Shown here: positions 9,268 to 18,223 of the stretch, piece by piece
Position numbering within the stretch: the stretch's first letter is position 1
Layout of the letters: each line of letters opens with the position of its first letter
From: Catenovulum adriaticum
GTDB taxonomy: Bacteria; Pseudomonadota; Gammaproteobacteria; Enterobacterales; Alteromonadaceae
Assembly (NCBI RefSeq): GCF_026725475.1
Contig: NZ_CP109965.1
Location: 2,542,001 to 2,606,000 of the forward strand
Direction: 5' to 3'
Length of the DNA: 64,000 nucleotides
Notes under the pieces: generated by a model
Told to the model about the DNA's origin: nothing
Database searches by the model: none
Seen by the model: the letters and a program-made list of their open reading frames with translations, nothing else
Made by a program: the position numbers and the translations under genes

Positions 9268-9981
9268 TTATGCAGCAGCTTGTTGCTGTAAACGGAATAA
9301 ATTATCCATTTGCTGCATTGACGTTAAAATAGCATAACAAACAGCTAAATAGCCGCGTTTACGCATTTCTAAAAATTCTTCATCTGATAATTGATTGAAT
9401 TTTTCTTCGTCAAAGGCAAAAAAACTACCTATGTTGACACGCTCGCCATCAGATTTTGTATAACCAACGGTTCTTGGCACTAATAAATCTTTTTCTGCAA
9501 TATATTTAACAAACGCACGGCTTGAAGCTTCACGCTCCAAGAAAGAATTCATAAACTCTTTCACTTGTTCAATAATTTTGCTTTCGCTGCCATCTTCGTT
9601 AAATAAAGCATCGCCGTCATCTTTGTTAAACATTTCGGCTTCTTCGTCTAAACAAACAACCATGTTGTCGTCATCACCATTCACTGATGCTGCCGCAAAA
9701 GGGTAACGACGGATCGCGGCTGGTACATAAGTTGCTGTCCAACGGCCATCTTGAATAATTAAATTTTCTTCTTTTTTCAAGCCCAACAAAGCCAACGGGT
9801 GAAATTCACCTTTTTCGTCATTTTTATGAAAAATAATTGGAAAGCTAGAAGATGCTTGAGGAAATTCATGCGCAAGCAAAGGAGCAACATGTACATTTTT
9901 TGCAAAATTGTAATTTGGTGCGCGTTTTAATTTAAGGTCTTTATGTGTGCTTGAGTTAACTGGAACCAGTTTCTTAAACAT
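9268..9981 (-). CDS. SapC family protein
   Basis: A 237-residue cytoplasmic protein. It matches the SapC family in overall layout: an N-terminal PVNSSTHKDLKL segment, the central PAAIRRYPFAA motif near residue 87, an acidic VVCLDEEAEMF stretch and a C-terminal helical tail. No signal peptide or membrane helix is visible. The family name comes from an S-layer-associated Campylobacter protein, but in marine gammaproteobacteria these proteins often lie near TonB receptor or tryptophan halogenase genes and their role is not established. Here it is monocistronic, with a double hairpin terminator downstream and 297 bases of AT-rich spacer upstream. Confidence 0.8.
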   Translation of the reverse strand: MFKKLVPVNSSTHKDLKLKRAPNYNFAKNVHVAPLLAHEFPQASSSFPIIFHKNDEKGEFHPLALLGLKKEENLIIQDGRWTATYVPAAIRRYPFAAASVNGDDDNMVVCLDEEAEMFNKDDGDALFNEDGSESKIIEQVKEFMNSFLEREASSRAFVKYIAEKDLLVPRTVGYTKSDGERVNIGSFFAFDEEKFNQLSDEEFLEMRKRGYLAVCYAILTSMQQMDNLFRLQQQAAA

Positions 9982-10278
9982 TAGGGTTCTCCGGATATCT
10001 AATTATATTCTTTGACTGTGTGTCCGATTTCACCCCAACTGTAAACCAATTGAGATAAAAGTAACATCAAAGATATGCATTGCGGCAAACAAATCAAGTA
10101 CTAATTGAATAAAAAGTAAATTTAACGTAAACGACAGCATGTTTTTTAGCCAATCCGAACAAAATACCCCCACAATGTATAAATTGTTACCAACCAAGCT
10201 TATACAATTGAACCTGAATAGCATTCATAATTATCGATGGTAGAATAGCGAATAATTTTATATTGTGAATAATTTGCC
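9982..10278. other. AT-rich divergent intergenic region
   Basis: About 297 bases between the leftward SapC-family gene and rightward rlmA. It must hold both promoters. I see no repeat, hairpin or recognised operator. A short leftward open frame inside it (10030-10224) has no family resemblance or ribosome binding site. Confidence 0.5.
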
Positions 10279-11148
10279 GTGTCTATAACTTCAGATTTAA
10301 TGATTTGCCCAATGGATGGTTCAATACTCAAGCGTGTTGAAAATAGCCTGCATTGCCAACATAACCATCAATTTGATATTGCCCGCCAAGGTTATGTCAA
10401 TTTATTACCTGTTCAATTTAAACGTTCAAGGTCACCGGGTGATACGAAAGAAATGGTTCAAGCAAGACGTGATTTTTTAACCACTACCGCTTATCAGGGC
10501 ATTAGCGATCATTTAAATCAATTAGTTTTGGCTGAATCAAATGTAAACATAACCGATACCTCAGCGCCATTTAACCTATTAGACGCCGGGTGTGGTGAAG
10601 GTTATTATTTAGCTCGGTTAAATCAAGCGCTTACCAATGCTCATAACAATGTGCAAACTTTCGGTGTCGACATTGCTAAATTTGCTATTTTAGCGGCCGC
10701 AAAATCAGACAAAAAAAGTCAATATATAGTAGCCTCGAATAAACATTTACCGCTTTTAGACGCGCATTTTGATATTATTGTCTGTGCTTTTGGGTTTCCT
10801 TGTTTTGCTGAGTTTGCCAAAAAATTAAAACCAAATGGCAAACTCATTTTAGTTGAAAGCGGCGAAAAACATCTAATCGAATTAAGAAACAAAATTTATC
10901 CCAGTCTTAAAGCTTACCAACAAAACCCTTATCCTGACGCTATCGAAGCCGGTTTAAGTTGGTATAAACAAGATAATATTTGTTATGAACAATTACTAGA
11001 CAAGTCAGCACTTGCAAACCTGCTATTAATGACACCGCATATACATAAAGCCAGTCATGAGAAAAAAAAAGCACTTGAAAATTTATCTGAACTTAATATC
11101 ACAATAGATATTAATTACCGAATTTTAACAAAAAACTCAGCTGAATAA
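10279..11148 (+). CDS. rlmA: 23S rRNA (guanine-N1)-methyltransferase RlmA
   Basis: SAM-dependent methyltransferase that in E. coli modifies G745 of 23S rRNA. The N-terminal zinc module (residues about 8-35, with ICPMDGS and HCQHNHQFDIARQGYVNLLP) and the following RSRSPGDTKEMVQARRDFL are diagnostic. Motif I of the Rossmann methyltransferase is LLDAGCGEGYYLARL near residue 100. The zinc site is odd: the second ligand, Cys in E. coli (CPLC), is Asp here (CPMD). The start is uncertain: a GTG at 10279 or the ATG at 10300, which would give MICPMDGS as in E. coli. Neither has a strong Shine-Dalgarno sequence. mutH follows after 13 bases and is probably cotranscribed. Confidence 0.93.
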   Translation: MSITSDLMICPMDGSILKRVENSLHCQHNHQFDIARQGYVNLLPVQFKRSRSPGDTKEMVQARRDFLTTTAYQGISDHLNQLVLAESNVNITDTSAPFNLLDAGCGEGYYLARLNQALTNAHNNVQTFGVDIAKFAILAAAKSDKKSQYIVASNKHLPLLDAHFDIIVCAFGFPCFAEFAKKLKPNGKLILVESGEKHLIELRNKIYPSLKAYQQNPYPDAIEAGLSWYKQDNICYEQLLDKSALANLLLMTPHIHKASHEKKKALENLSELNITIDINYRILTKNSAE

Positions 11149-11161
11149 ATAGATCAACCTG

Positions 11162-11845
11162 ATGAAATTAATAAGCGACCACGCCCCTAAAACTGAAGCT
11201 GAACTGATGGATAGAGCCATGCAAATGGCTGGTTTAAATTTAGCTCAATTAGCTGAAGCTGCGACTGTCGAAGTACCCAAAAATTTAAATCATGATAAAG
11301 GTTGGACAGGTCAATTATTAGAATGGCATTTGGGCGCTACAGCTGGTTCAAAACCTGTCCCCGACTTTGAGCATTTGGGTATAGAACTAAAAACCATTCC
11401 AATTGATAGTAAAGGCCAGCCGCTTGAAACCACCTACGTTTGTGTTGCTCCCTTAACTAATTGTGCAGGCCAACAATGGCAACAAAGCCCGATTAGAATT
11501 AAACTAAACCGAGTTTTGTGGATCCCTATTTTGGCTGAAAGACAAATCCCCATCGCTCAACGATTGATTGGCTATCCTATTTTGTGGTCACCCAGCGAAG
11601 CGCAAGACCAAGCATTAAAAGCCGACTGGGAAGAATTAATGGATATGATAGTGTTGGGGAAAGTAAGCCAAATTACCGCTCAGACCGGAGAGTTTTTGCA
11701 AATTAGACCCAAAGCGGCAAATAGTCGGGTCAGAACCAAAGGAATTGGCGAAGATGGCCAGCCAATTGAAACCTTACCACGTGGGTTTTATCTAAAAAAG
11801 AATTTTACCAAACAGATTTTACAAAGCATTGTAGATGACACTTAG
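11162..11845 (+). CDS. mutH: DNA mismatch repair endonuclease MutH
   Basis: Methyl-directed mismatch repair nuclease that nicks the unmethylated strand at hemimethylated GATC after activation by MutS-MutL. The 227 residues match E. coli MutH (229). The restriction-fold catalytic triad Asp...Glu-x-Lys is visible as DFEHLGIELKTIP (about residues 69-81). Downstream segments LPRGFYLKKNFT and QITAQTGEFLQIRPKA also match the family. Its presence implies Dam methylation in this organism. It lies 13 bases after rlmA and ends 18 bases before the convergent HDOD gene. Confidence 0.95.
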   Translation: MKLISDHAPKTEAELMDRAMQMAGLNLAQLAEAATVEVPKNLNHDKGWTGQLLEWHLGATAGSKPVPDFEHLGIELKTIPIDSKGQPLETTYVCVAPLTNCAGQQWQQSPIRIKLNRVLWIPILAERQIPIAQRLIGYPILWSPSEAQDQALKADWEELMDMIVLGKVSQITAQTGEFLQIRPKAANSRVRTKGIGEDGQPIETLPRGFYLKKNFTKQILQSIVDDT

Positions 11846-11862
11846 CACAAGCGTAAAATAAG

Positions 11863-13041
11863 TTAATCTTGCTGAACCAAACGTAAATTTAACCTAACCA
11901 AGCTTAATTTGTTTAGTTGAACCACATCAGAGCTGCTAAGTCCGTTTTCTTTAAAAAAGATTTTAGCTTCATGTTTTGCAATTAGACCATGGCGCTGTAA
12001 AATTTTATATCGAGCGTAACAAATACCTTTTTGTAAAATTTGTACCATAGCTACATGGCTGGCGTTAGCGCCATGACTATCATCTGAATCGCCGTGAACA
12101 TAAGCTCTTAAAGGCGAAGCTAAATTAAGCCTTTTAAGCTTAAAGCACTCCACTAAGCGCACACTTAAATCGGCTGAATGCGCTAACATTAAATCACGTA
12201 AGGTGTTGGGGTCTGGCTCCAGATCTACCAGAGCATCATGGAGTGACTTTTGTCTTTGATCGCGTGCCGCTTTAAGTTGTCGTTTCCATTCGGTATCAAA
12301 GGTATGTAAATAAAGTCGAGCTATCGCCGATTTGCCCAAGTCATGAAACGCACCCAACGCAAAAGCCACACCGGGATCTTGATCATACATTTGGGCAAGT
12401 CGCTTGCAGGCAATACCAGCCCCTAGCGACGATTCCCAAAGTTTACGTTTCATTAATCGAAACGGCTCAGTACTATGTGGTATCCATTTGCGTAACGCAA
12501 AACTTGGAATCACCATTTTTAAATTATCAAGACCAATGTAACTCAATGCTGTTTTGCTGCGATCAACTCGAATTGGTTTTTCGCCATGCACTTGTTTGCG
12601 ATAAACAGGTAAATTAACCAGCTTAATCAAATCAAGTGATAACCAAGGTAAATTTGAGACTAAGGGATCAATTCGGCCAATTGAAGCCGCACGAACCGAT
12701 AAAATATCCAAAATGGTGGGAATCGCATCTTGAATTTGCAATACCTCATTAAAAATAAAAGTCGTATCTTGGAGTTTTTCTGACACTAATTGGGCGACTG
12801 TTTGATTCAAAATAACAGATTGTTGTGCTTGATTCTGTATTTTAGTTTGCTCAGCGTTGTCTCTTTCCAGTTTAGCTTGTTGTTCAACTTCTAATAACTC
12901 GCGAGCTTGCGGATCGCCATCCAGTTCAATTTCTTCATCAAAATTTAAATCCAAACCATTATGATTACGTGCAAAGTCATAACTAATTAATAAGTCATGA
13001 AATCTAATATGTAATAAGTCAGAATAAGATTGTTTAGACAT
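11863..13041 (-). CDS. HDOD domain signalling protein
   Basis: A 392-residue cytoplasmic protein. The HDOD domain (a non-catalytic relative of HD phosphohydrolases) covers about residues 95-310. It includes NEVLQIQDAIPTILDILSVRAAS, the helix around LIKLVNLPVYRKQ, and the partial HD motif FALGAFHDLGKSAIARLY. The N-terminal 80 residues are charged and include a short Glu/Gln-rich helix. HDOD proteins act in regulatory and signalling networks, but no partner is encoded nearby and the output is unknown. It is convergent with mutH and 83 bases downstream of pabA in the leftward direction. Confidence 0.8.
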   Translation of the reverse strand: MSKQSYSDLLHIRFHDLLISYDFARNHNGLDLNFDEEIELDGDPQARELLEVEQQAKLERDNAEQTKIQNQAQQSVILNQTVAQLVSEKLQDTTFIFNEVLQIQDAIPTILDILSVRAASIGRIDPLVSNLPWLSLDLIKLVNLPVYRKQVHGEKPIRVDRSKTALSYIGLDNLKMVIPSFALRKWIPHSTEPFRLMKRKLWESSLGAGIACKRLAQMYDQDPGVAFALGAFHDLGKSAIARLYLHTFDTEWKRQLKAARDQRQKSLHDALVDLEPDPNTLRDLMLAHSADLSVRLVECFKLKRLNLASPLRAYVHGDSDDSHGANASHVAMVQILQKGICYARYKILQRHGLIAKHEAKIFFKENGLSSSDVVQLNKLSLVRLNLRLVQQD

Positions 13042-13124
13042 TCAATACCGCGACAAACCTAAATCTAGAAAGTAACCTTGTAAAGTCGTCATTAAGCCTA
13101 GCAAATTATTTCCTATTATAACCT

Positions 13125-13697
13125 TTAGCTATTTAAAAAGTTTCTTAATATATGGTGACCAAATTCCGACATAACAGATTCGGGATGAAATTGAACGCCA
13201 AATACCGGATATTGAATATGCTCAATGCCCATAATAAGCTTATCGCTAATTTCGTTAGACCAAGCGGTCGGCTTTAAAAAACTAGGCAAAGAGTCTGGCT
13301 GAATCGTTAACGAGTGATAACGGGTAACCAAAAAATCTCGATCAATGCCTTTAAATAGCCCTTGGCTATTATGCTCCACTAGCGAAGTTTTTCCGTGCAT
13401 CACTTTATTTGCTTTTACCACTTTAGCGCCAAATACCTGAGCGATACATTGATGACCCAAACAAACCCCTAAAATAGGCAGTTTTCCCGTGAAATGTTTA
13501 ATAACCGCTAATGAAATACCTGACTCATTAGGCGTACAAGGACCAGGCGAAATACATATGTGGCTTGGTTTTAACTGCTCTATTTCATCAAGGCTAATTG
13601 CATCATTACGAACCACTTTTACTTTAATGTTTAACTCCTGAAAATAATGCGCCAAATTGTAAGTAAAAGAATCATAATTATCGATTATCAACAGCAT
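13125..13697 (-). CDS. pabA: Aminodeoxychorismate/anthranilate synthase glutamine amidotransferase subunit
   Basis: Class I glutamine amidotransferase that supplies ammonia to chorismate-using enzymes (PabB for folate, or TrpE for tryptophan). The 190 residues show the N-terminal LLIIDNYDSFTYNLAHYF, the oxyanion motif SPGPCTP, the nucleophile in GVCLGHQCIAQ (Cys about residue 79) and the His-Glu pair in FGVQFHPESV (about residues 168-177). The gene stands alone, without trpE or trpD, which favours the PabA or shared PabA/TrpG role. The 281-base region upstream carries the Zur site for the divergent zigA operon. Confidence 0.92.
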   Translation of the reverse strand: MLLIIDNYDSFTYNLAHYFQELNIKVKVVRNDAISLDEIEQLKPSHICISPGPCTPNESGISLAVIKHFTGKLPILGVCLGHQCIAQVFGAKVVKANKVMHGKTSLVEHNSQGLFKGIDRDFLVTRYHSLTIQPDSLPSFLKPTAWSNEISDKLIMGIEHIQYPVFGVQFHPESVMSEFGHHILRNFLNS

Positions 13698-13915
13698 TAA
13701 AGTATTACCTTATTTATTTTTTACGCTATAAATAATAACACTTTAGATTACATCGAGATAGATAACTTTGTTATTTCGAACAAAGGACTCTCTTATCGAA
13801 TTTATTCTTACTGTTGAAAGGCTACCGAATAAATTTTGTCGGTTATAAATATACGCTTTTACGATTATTTCATTTGAATATTTTTTGACGAACTAAAAAT
13901 ACATTAGACAATTAA

Positions 13916-13934
13916 AATGTTACATTATAACATT
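13916..13934. promoter_or_regulatory. Zur operator upstream of zigA
   Basis: The 19-base AATGTTACATTATAACATT is palindromic over its 7-base arms (AATGTTA / TATAACATT) and matches the gammaproteobacterial Zur box, core AATGTTATAnTATAACATT. It lies 45 bases upstream of the zigA start, in front of genes known elsewhere to be induced by zinc starvation. Confidence 0.85.
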
Positions 13935-13978
13935 AAGTAAAGTTAGCTAATGTCAATTTTTAAGGGAGCTATTTTTTA

Positions 13979-15208
13979 ATGACACAAAAATTACCCCTCA
14001 CTGTTCTGTCCGGCTTTCTAGGCGCTGGTAAAACCACAGTTCTCAGCCATATCTTAAATAATCGGCAAGGCAAAAAAGTCGCCGTTATTGTAAATGATAT
14101 GAGCGAAATAAACGTTGATGCGGCTATGGTCAAAAACGAAGTATCACTTAACTACAGCGAAGAAAAGTTAGTAGAAATGAGCAATGGCTGTATTTGCTGC
14201 ACATTACGCGAAGACTTGTTGTTAGAAATCAATAAACTGGCACAAAACGGCCTATTTGATTATTTGGTGATTGAGTCGACTGGTATTTCAGAGCCATTGC
14301 CAGTTGCAGAAACCTTTACCTTTGCAAATGAAGATGATGTGTCTTTAGGAGATGTTGCTACCTTAGATACCATGGTCACTGTAGTTGACGCAGTTAACTT
14401 CTTAAAAGATTACGACGAAGCAAAAGACTTACAAGCCGCAGGCGAATCGCTCGGGGAAGATGATGAACGCAGCGTTGCTGATTTATTGGTTGAACAAGTT
14501 GAGTTTGCCGATGTATTGCTTATTAGCAAAATAGATTTAGCAAGCAAGGCAGAAGTAAAGCGGTTAACCGCCATTCTTAAAACCCTTAATACACATGCTC
14601 GCATCATCCCTATTAGTCAAGGACAGGTGCCCATTAATGAAGTTTTGGCAACTGGGTTATTTAATTTTGAACGCGCACAGCAAGCCCCTGGCTGGTTAAA
14701 AGAAATGCGTGCCGAGCACCTACCAGAAACAGACGAATACAATATTAGTAGCTTTAGTTATACCGCGCGTCGCCCGTTCCACCCAGAAAAATTCCACCAA
14801 TTTTTACATGGCACTGAAAAATTTGGCAAATTAATCCGATCTAAAGGTTATTTTTGGCTGGCATCTCGCCCGCAATTTGTCGGACAGTGGAACCAAGCTG
14901 GTGGTATTGCCCGCTATGGTTTTGCGGGCATGTTCTGGAAAGCTGTTCCACAAGACAGCTGGCCAACGGATGAAGAATCACTTAAAGAAATACGAAAAAC
15001 TTGGGTTGAACCCTTTGGTGATATGCGTCAAGAATTAGTGTTTATTGGCCAAGGCCTTAACCAAAATGCGATAAGCCAAGCGCTTGATAACTGTCTGCTA
15101 TCTGAAAACGAATTACTTAAAGGTAAAGCATACTGGCTCACGTTAAACGACCCGTTTCAAACATGGGAAGCAGAAAATTCTTCACAAGCAATGGGAGAAA
15201 CCGCATGA
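13979..15208 (+). CDS. zigA: ZigA/CobW-family GTP-dependent zinc metallochaperone (COG0523)
   Basis: COG0523 G3E GTPase thought to deliver zinc to client enzymes under zinc starvation. The 409 residues carry Walker A SGFLGAGKTTVLSHIL (about residues 10-25), the metal motif GCICCTLRED (CxCC, about residues 71-80), Walker B VIESTGISEP and the guanine-specificity motif ISKID (about residue 182). A C-terminal CobW domain lies at about 255-390. A Zur box precedes the gene, which supports zinc rather than cobalt or nitrile hydratase clients. Its TGA overlaps the ATG of the DUF1826 gene, a standard zinc-operon arrangement. Confidence 0.92.
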   Translation: MTQKLPLTVLSGFLGAGKTTVLSHILNNRQGKKVAVIVNDMSEINVDAAMVKNEVSLNYSEEKLVEMSNGCICCTLREDLLLEINKLAQNGLFDYLVIESTGISEPLPVAETFTFANEDDVSLGDVATLDTMVTVVDAVNFLKDYDEAKDLQAAGESLGEDDERSVADLLVEQVEFADVLLISKIDLASKAEVKRLTAILKTLNTHARIIPISQGQVPINEVLATGLFNFERAQQAPGWLKEMRAEHLPETDEYNISSFSYTARRPFHPEKFHQFLHGTEKFGKLIRSKGYFWLASRPQFVGQWNQAGGIARYGFAGMFWKAVPQDSWPTDEESLKEIRKTWVEPFGDMRQELVFIGQGLNQNAISQALDNCLLSENELLKGKAYWLTLNDPFQTWEAENSSQAMGETA

Positions 15209-15891
15209 GTGCAGTAGCGACAATAGCTGAAAATCCCATAACCACAGCTCAATCGAAGCAAGCAATACAAGACAATCAACCAGAGATATTAACCAGTGTA
15301 TATCAAGAAAATACCAACATGGTTATTTGGCAGCGTACACTTAATAGTCAGCTTCAACAAGCAGTGGACGAAATACTGCTAAATAGGCCGACACTAAAAT
15401 TATCTATGGTAGTTGCCCCACAAGATACCAGAGCGGCTATAAAAGAAGCTCTTTGCACATCGCCTTCACCGGCTACCGATATATTGAGCGATGATATTAC
15501 ATTGCTAGTGGATATGTTTTGCTGTTTGTTTGAGCTCAACCATGCGGGATTAAGAATAACCGCATTAGATCGTGCCATGTGTCCAAAATTTCATGTTGAT
15601 AAAGTACCTTGTCGTTTAGTTTCTACATACAAAGGCATTGCGACTGAATGGCTTCCTCATCATCTTGCTAATCGCAGCCGTTTGGGGGCTGCTAGCATAG
15701 GCAAGTCTGATGAACAATCGGGATTATATAAACATCAAACTGATATTAAACAAATGACGGCTGGTGATGTTGCATTACTAAAAGGTGAGCTTTGGCAAAA
15801 CAACGAAGGCGCGGGTCTAATTCATCGTTCACCACAAATAACGAGTGATAACCGTCGATTGATATTAACGCTTGATTTTATTAATGATTAA
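15205..15891 (+). CDS. DUF1826 domain-containing protein, zinc-starvation operon
   Basis: Function unknown, but the family is commonly found beside ZigA GTPases. The start is set by the ATGA overlap with zigA; an upstream in-frame ATG at 15163 lies inside zigA. The 228 residues are cytoplasmic and contain the conserved CPKFHVDKVPCRLVSTYKG stretch (about residues 125-145), whose Cys/His/Asp positions could bind metal. The C-terminal half has AGDVALLKGELW and LIHRSPQ, reminiscent of a cupin-like fold. Because it is cotranscribed with zigA behind a Zur box, a zinc-related role is likely, but the reaction is not known. Confidence 0.85.
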   Translation: MSAVATIAENPITTAQSKQAIQDNQPEILTSVYQENTNMVIWQRTLNSQLQQAVDEILLNRPTLKLSMVVAPQDTRAAIKEALCTSPSPATDILSDDITLLVDMFCCLFELNHAGLRITALDRAMCPKFHVDKVPCRLVSTYKGIATEWLPHHLANRSRLGAASIGKSDEQSGLYKHQTDIKQMTAGDVALLKGELWQNNEGAGLIHRSPQITSDNRRLILTLDFIND

Positions 15892-15910
15892 TTAAATTAA
15901 AGAGAAAAAT

Positions 15911-16495
15911 ATGCGTCAGTTGCTAAATGCTAAAAACCTATTCATTGCGATAAAACTTATTTTAAAAATTAGTTTTATCGCAACCTTGCTAGCCCCTACT
16001 CACGCTACAGCCTCAACCGATGCGGCACATGTTCATGGCTTGGCTGAATTAATGCTGGTACTAGAAGAAGATCATTTAGCAATTCAATTTAGTTCACCAA
16101 CCATTAATTTGGTGGGCTTTGAACATAAAGCCACAAATGCAAAAGACATTGCCAAAATCGAAAACCTAAGCAAAGTCTTAAATCAACCTGAAAAACTTTT
16201 TGCATTTGCAGGTGCTCGTTGCACACCGATTGATAATCATGTCGATGTCTCAAGCTTAATCGACACTCAAGACAAAGCGCATGGCCACGATAAACGACAT
16301 CACAATGACAGTCATAGCGAAGTGATCGTAGAGTATCGATTTAAGTGTGAGAATCTAACCCATTTATCATCCATTCAGCTTGGTTTATTTAAAACTTTTT
16401 CTGGTATTGAGCAAATCCAAGCCATGTGGGTAACACAAACAAAACAAGGGGCATCACAACTTAATGCAGATAACTCAACCCTTATGTTTAGGTAA
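15911..16495 (+). CDS. DUF2796 (ZrgA-like) periplasmic zinc-binding protein
   Basis: Third gene of the zinc operon, 194 residues. It has an N-terminal signal segment ending near HATAS (residue about 38). The DUF2796 start VHGLAELMLVLEEDHLAIQF follows, and then a His-rich loop with HGHDKRHHNDSH (about residues 120-131) that probably binds zinc. The related ZrgA of Vibrio takes part in zinc uptake. It follows the DUF1826 gene by 19 bases, and a truncated zur begins 5 bases after its stop. The export signal and His-rich loop are seen directly; delivery of zinc to a transporter is inferred. Confidence 0.85.
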   Translation: MRQLLNAKNLFIAIKLILKISFIATLLAPTHATASTDAAHVHGLAELMLVLEEDHLAIQFSSPTINLVGFEHKATNAKDIAKIENLSKVLNQPEKLFAFAGARCTPIDNHVDVSSLIDTQDKAHGHDKRHHNDSHSEVIVEYRFKCENLTHLSSIQLGLFKTFSGIEQIQAMWVTQTKQGASQLNADNSTLMFR

Positions 16496-16500
16496 TTTCA

Positions 16501-16644
16501 GTGACAGACCTAAAGGACACAATTGAGCACGCAGAGCAACATTGCCAATCCCACAGCACCCGTTTAACTGATAAAAGAAAACAGGTACTTGCAGGTTTAA
16601 TTGAGTCTGAGCTTATTCAGGCTAAGCTACAAATGCAGTTTTAA
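16501..16644 (+). pseudogene. zur: Truncated 5' fragment of a zur (Fur-family) gene
   Basis: A 47-codon frame starting with GTG 5 bases after the DUF2796 stop. Its first 37 or so residues (with EHAEQHCQSHSTRLTDKRKQ and VLAGLIESE) match the N-terminal winged-helix start of Zur-type Fur proteins, which normally run to about 150 residues. After LIESE the similarity ends and a stop follows at 16642. The frame runs into the 3' end of yejF (stop at 16622, opposite strand), so a rearrangement joining the zinc operon to the yej operon most likely removed the rest. The dimerisation and zinc domains are absent, so it should not be a working repressor. Confidence 0.75.
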
Positions 16645-18214
16645 TGAGTTGCCGCGTATAACTATGCTCAGGACTCGTAAATACTTTTTCGCAACTACCC
16701 GCTTCTACTATTTTCCCCGCTTTCATCACCACAACCTCCTCACATAACGCTTTAACAACTTTAAGATCATGGCTGATAAATAAATAAGTTAAATCGTGAG
16801 TTTGCTGTAATTTTTTTAATAATTGTAAAACCTGAAATTGAACCGTGCGATCCAATGATGAAGTCGGCTCATCTAAAATAATAAATTTAGGTTTCATCAC
16901 CAAAGCACGAGCTAAAGCAATACGTTGGCGTTGCCCACCTGAAAACTCATGCGGGTATCTGTGCCTGATATTCGGATCGAGTTCTACTTGTCGCATCGCC
17001 TCAATAATCATTTGTTCATGTTCTTGTGGCGTTGCAATATTATTAATCGTTAAACCTTCTCCAATAATTTCACTCACCAGCATTCGCGGACTTAAACTAC
17101 CGTAAGGGTCTTGAAAGACAAATTGCATGTCGCGACGGAGTGCTGTTAGCTGCTGTTTATTTAATTGATTAATCGACTGACCATTAAAAGTAAAATCACC
17201 TTGGCTTTTAATTAATCTCAACAAAGCTTTAGATAAGGTTGTTTTGCCACTTCCGCTTTCTCCCACTACGGCTAAAGCACTGCCTTTTTTTATCGAAAAG
17301 CTCACCCCATCAACCGCCTTAACGTGACCCTCTACCTTTCTAAAAATCCCTTTTTGAATAGCAAACCAAACTTTTAGTTGGTTCACTTCCAATAAATTGT
17401 TGGCTTTTGGGTCTGCAATACAAAATTGATTAGGTGGCTCAGCATTAATTAATTTTTGAGTGTAAGCGTGTTCCGGGTTTAAAAATAAAGACTGGCAGTC
17501 GTTTATTTCAACCAAGCGACCTTGCTCCATTACAGCTACGCGATCAGCCAATTGCTTAACCACACCTAAATCATGGCTAATAAATAATACAGCCATATTG
17601 AGTTCGCTTTGCAGCTGTTTAATCAAATTTAATATTTGCGCTTGTACCGTTACATCCAATGCGGTTGTGGGCTCATCGGCGATGAGTAATTCAGGCTCAT
17701 TAATAAGCGCCATTGCAATCATAATGCGCTGTTTTTCGCCACCTGAAAACTGATGAGGAAAATCCTTTAATCGGTTTTTAGCATCTCTAAGGCCCACTTT
17801 ATTTAACCATTCAATAATTTTAGGTCGACTTTGTTTTGCTGTTAACCCTTGATGGATAAATAAAGTTTCTCCCAGCTGCTTTTCAATGGTATGCAGTGGA
17901 TTTAATGACATCATAGGCTCTTGAAAGATCACTCCTACTTTGTCGCCACGCCAACGTCTTAACTGCGAATCTGAAGCTTTTAAAACGGACTCTCCCGATA
18001 AATAAATATCGCCAGAGCTATATTCAACGGGTGGCTCATTTAATAAGCGTAATATCGACATGGCAGTGACAGATTTACCACTGCCACTTTCGCCGACCAA
18101 TGCCAAAACTTCGCCTTTTTGAATACCAAAAGAAATTTGATGCACCACTTGCCGAGTTTGGCCTGATTGGTTAAACCCAACGCTTAATTCTTTTACTTCT
18201 ACTAAATGACTCAA
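16622..18214 (-). CDS. yejF: Peptide ABC transporter, duplicated ATP-binding protein YejF
   Basis: ATPase of a YejABEF-type peptide / microcin C-like importer, at the inner face of the membrane. The 530 residues hold two ABC domains in tandem. The first has Walker A GESGSGKSVT (about residue 41), signature FSGGEKQRI and Walker B LLIADEPT. The second has GESGSGKTTLS (about residue 317), FSGGQRQRI and FIILDEPT. It is the last gene of the leftward operon yejA-B-E-F, 9 bases after yejE. Its 3' end overlaps the zur fragment on the other strand. Confidence 0.93.
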   Translation of the reverse strand: MSHLVEVKELSVGFNQSGQTRQVVHQISFGIQKGEVLALVGESGSGKSVTAMSILRLLNEPPVEYSSGDIYLSGESVLKASDSQLRRWRGDKVGVIFQEPMMSLNPLHTIEKQLGETLFIHQGLTAKQSRPKIIEWLNKVGLRDAKNRLKDFPHQFSGGEKQRIMIAMALINEPELLIADEPTTALDVTVQAQILNLIKQLQSELNMAVLFISHDLGVVKQLADRVAVMEQGRLVEINDCQSLFLNPEHAYTQKLINAEPPNQFCIADPKANNLLEVNQLKVWFAIQKGIFRKVEGHVKAVDGVSFSIKKGSALAVVGESGSGKTTLSKALLRLIKSQGDFTFNGQSINQLNKQQLTALRRDMQFVFQDPYGSLSPRMLVSEIIGEGLTINNIATPQEHEQMIIEAMRQVELDPNIRHRYPHEFSGGQRQRIALARALVMKPKFIILDEPTSSLDRTVQFQVLQLLKKLQQTHDLTYLFISHDLKVVKALCEEVVVMKAGKIVEAGSCEKVFTSPEHSYTRQLIKTAFVA

Positions 18215-18223
18215 CCTACACTC

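Noticed and set aside
10030..10224. Leftward 64-codon frame in the SapC-rlmA gap
   Set aside because: No ribosome binding site, hydrophobic AT-driven composition, and no family resemblance.
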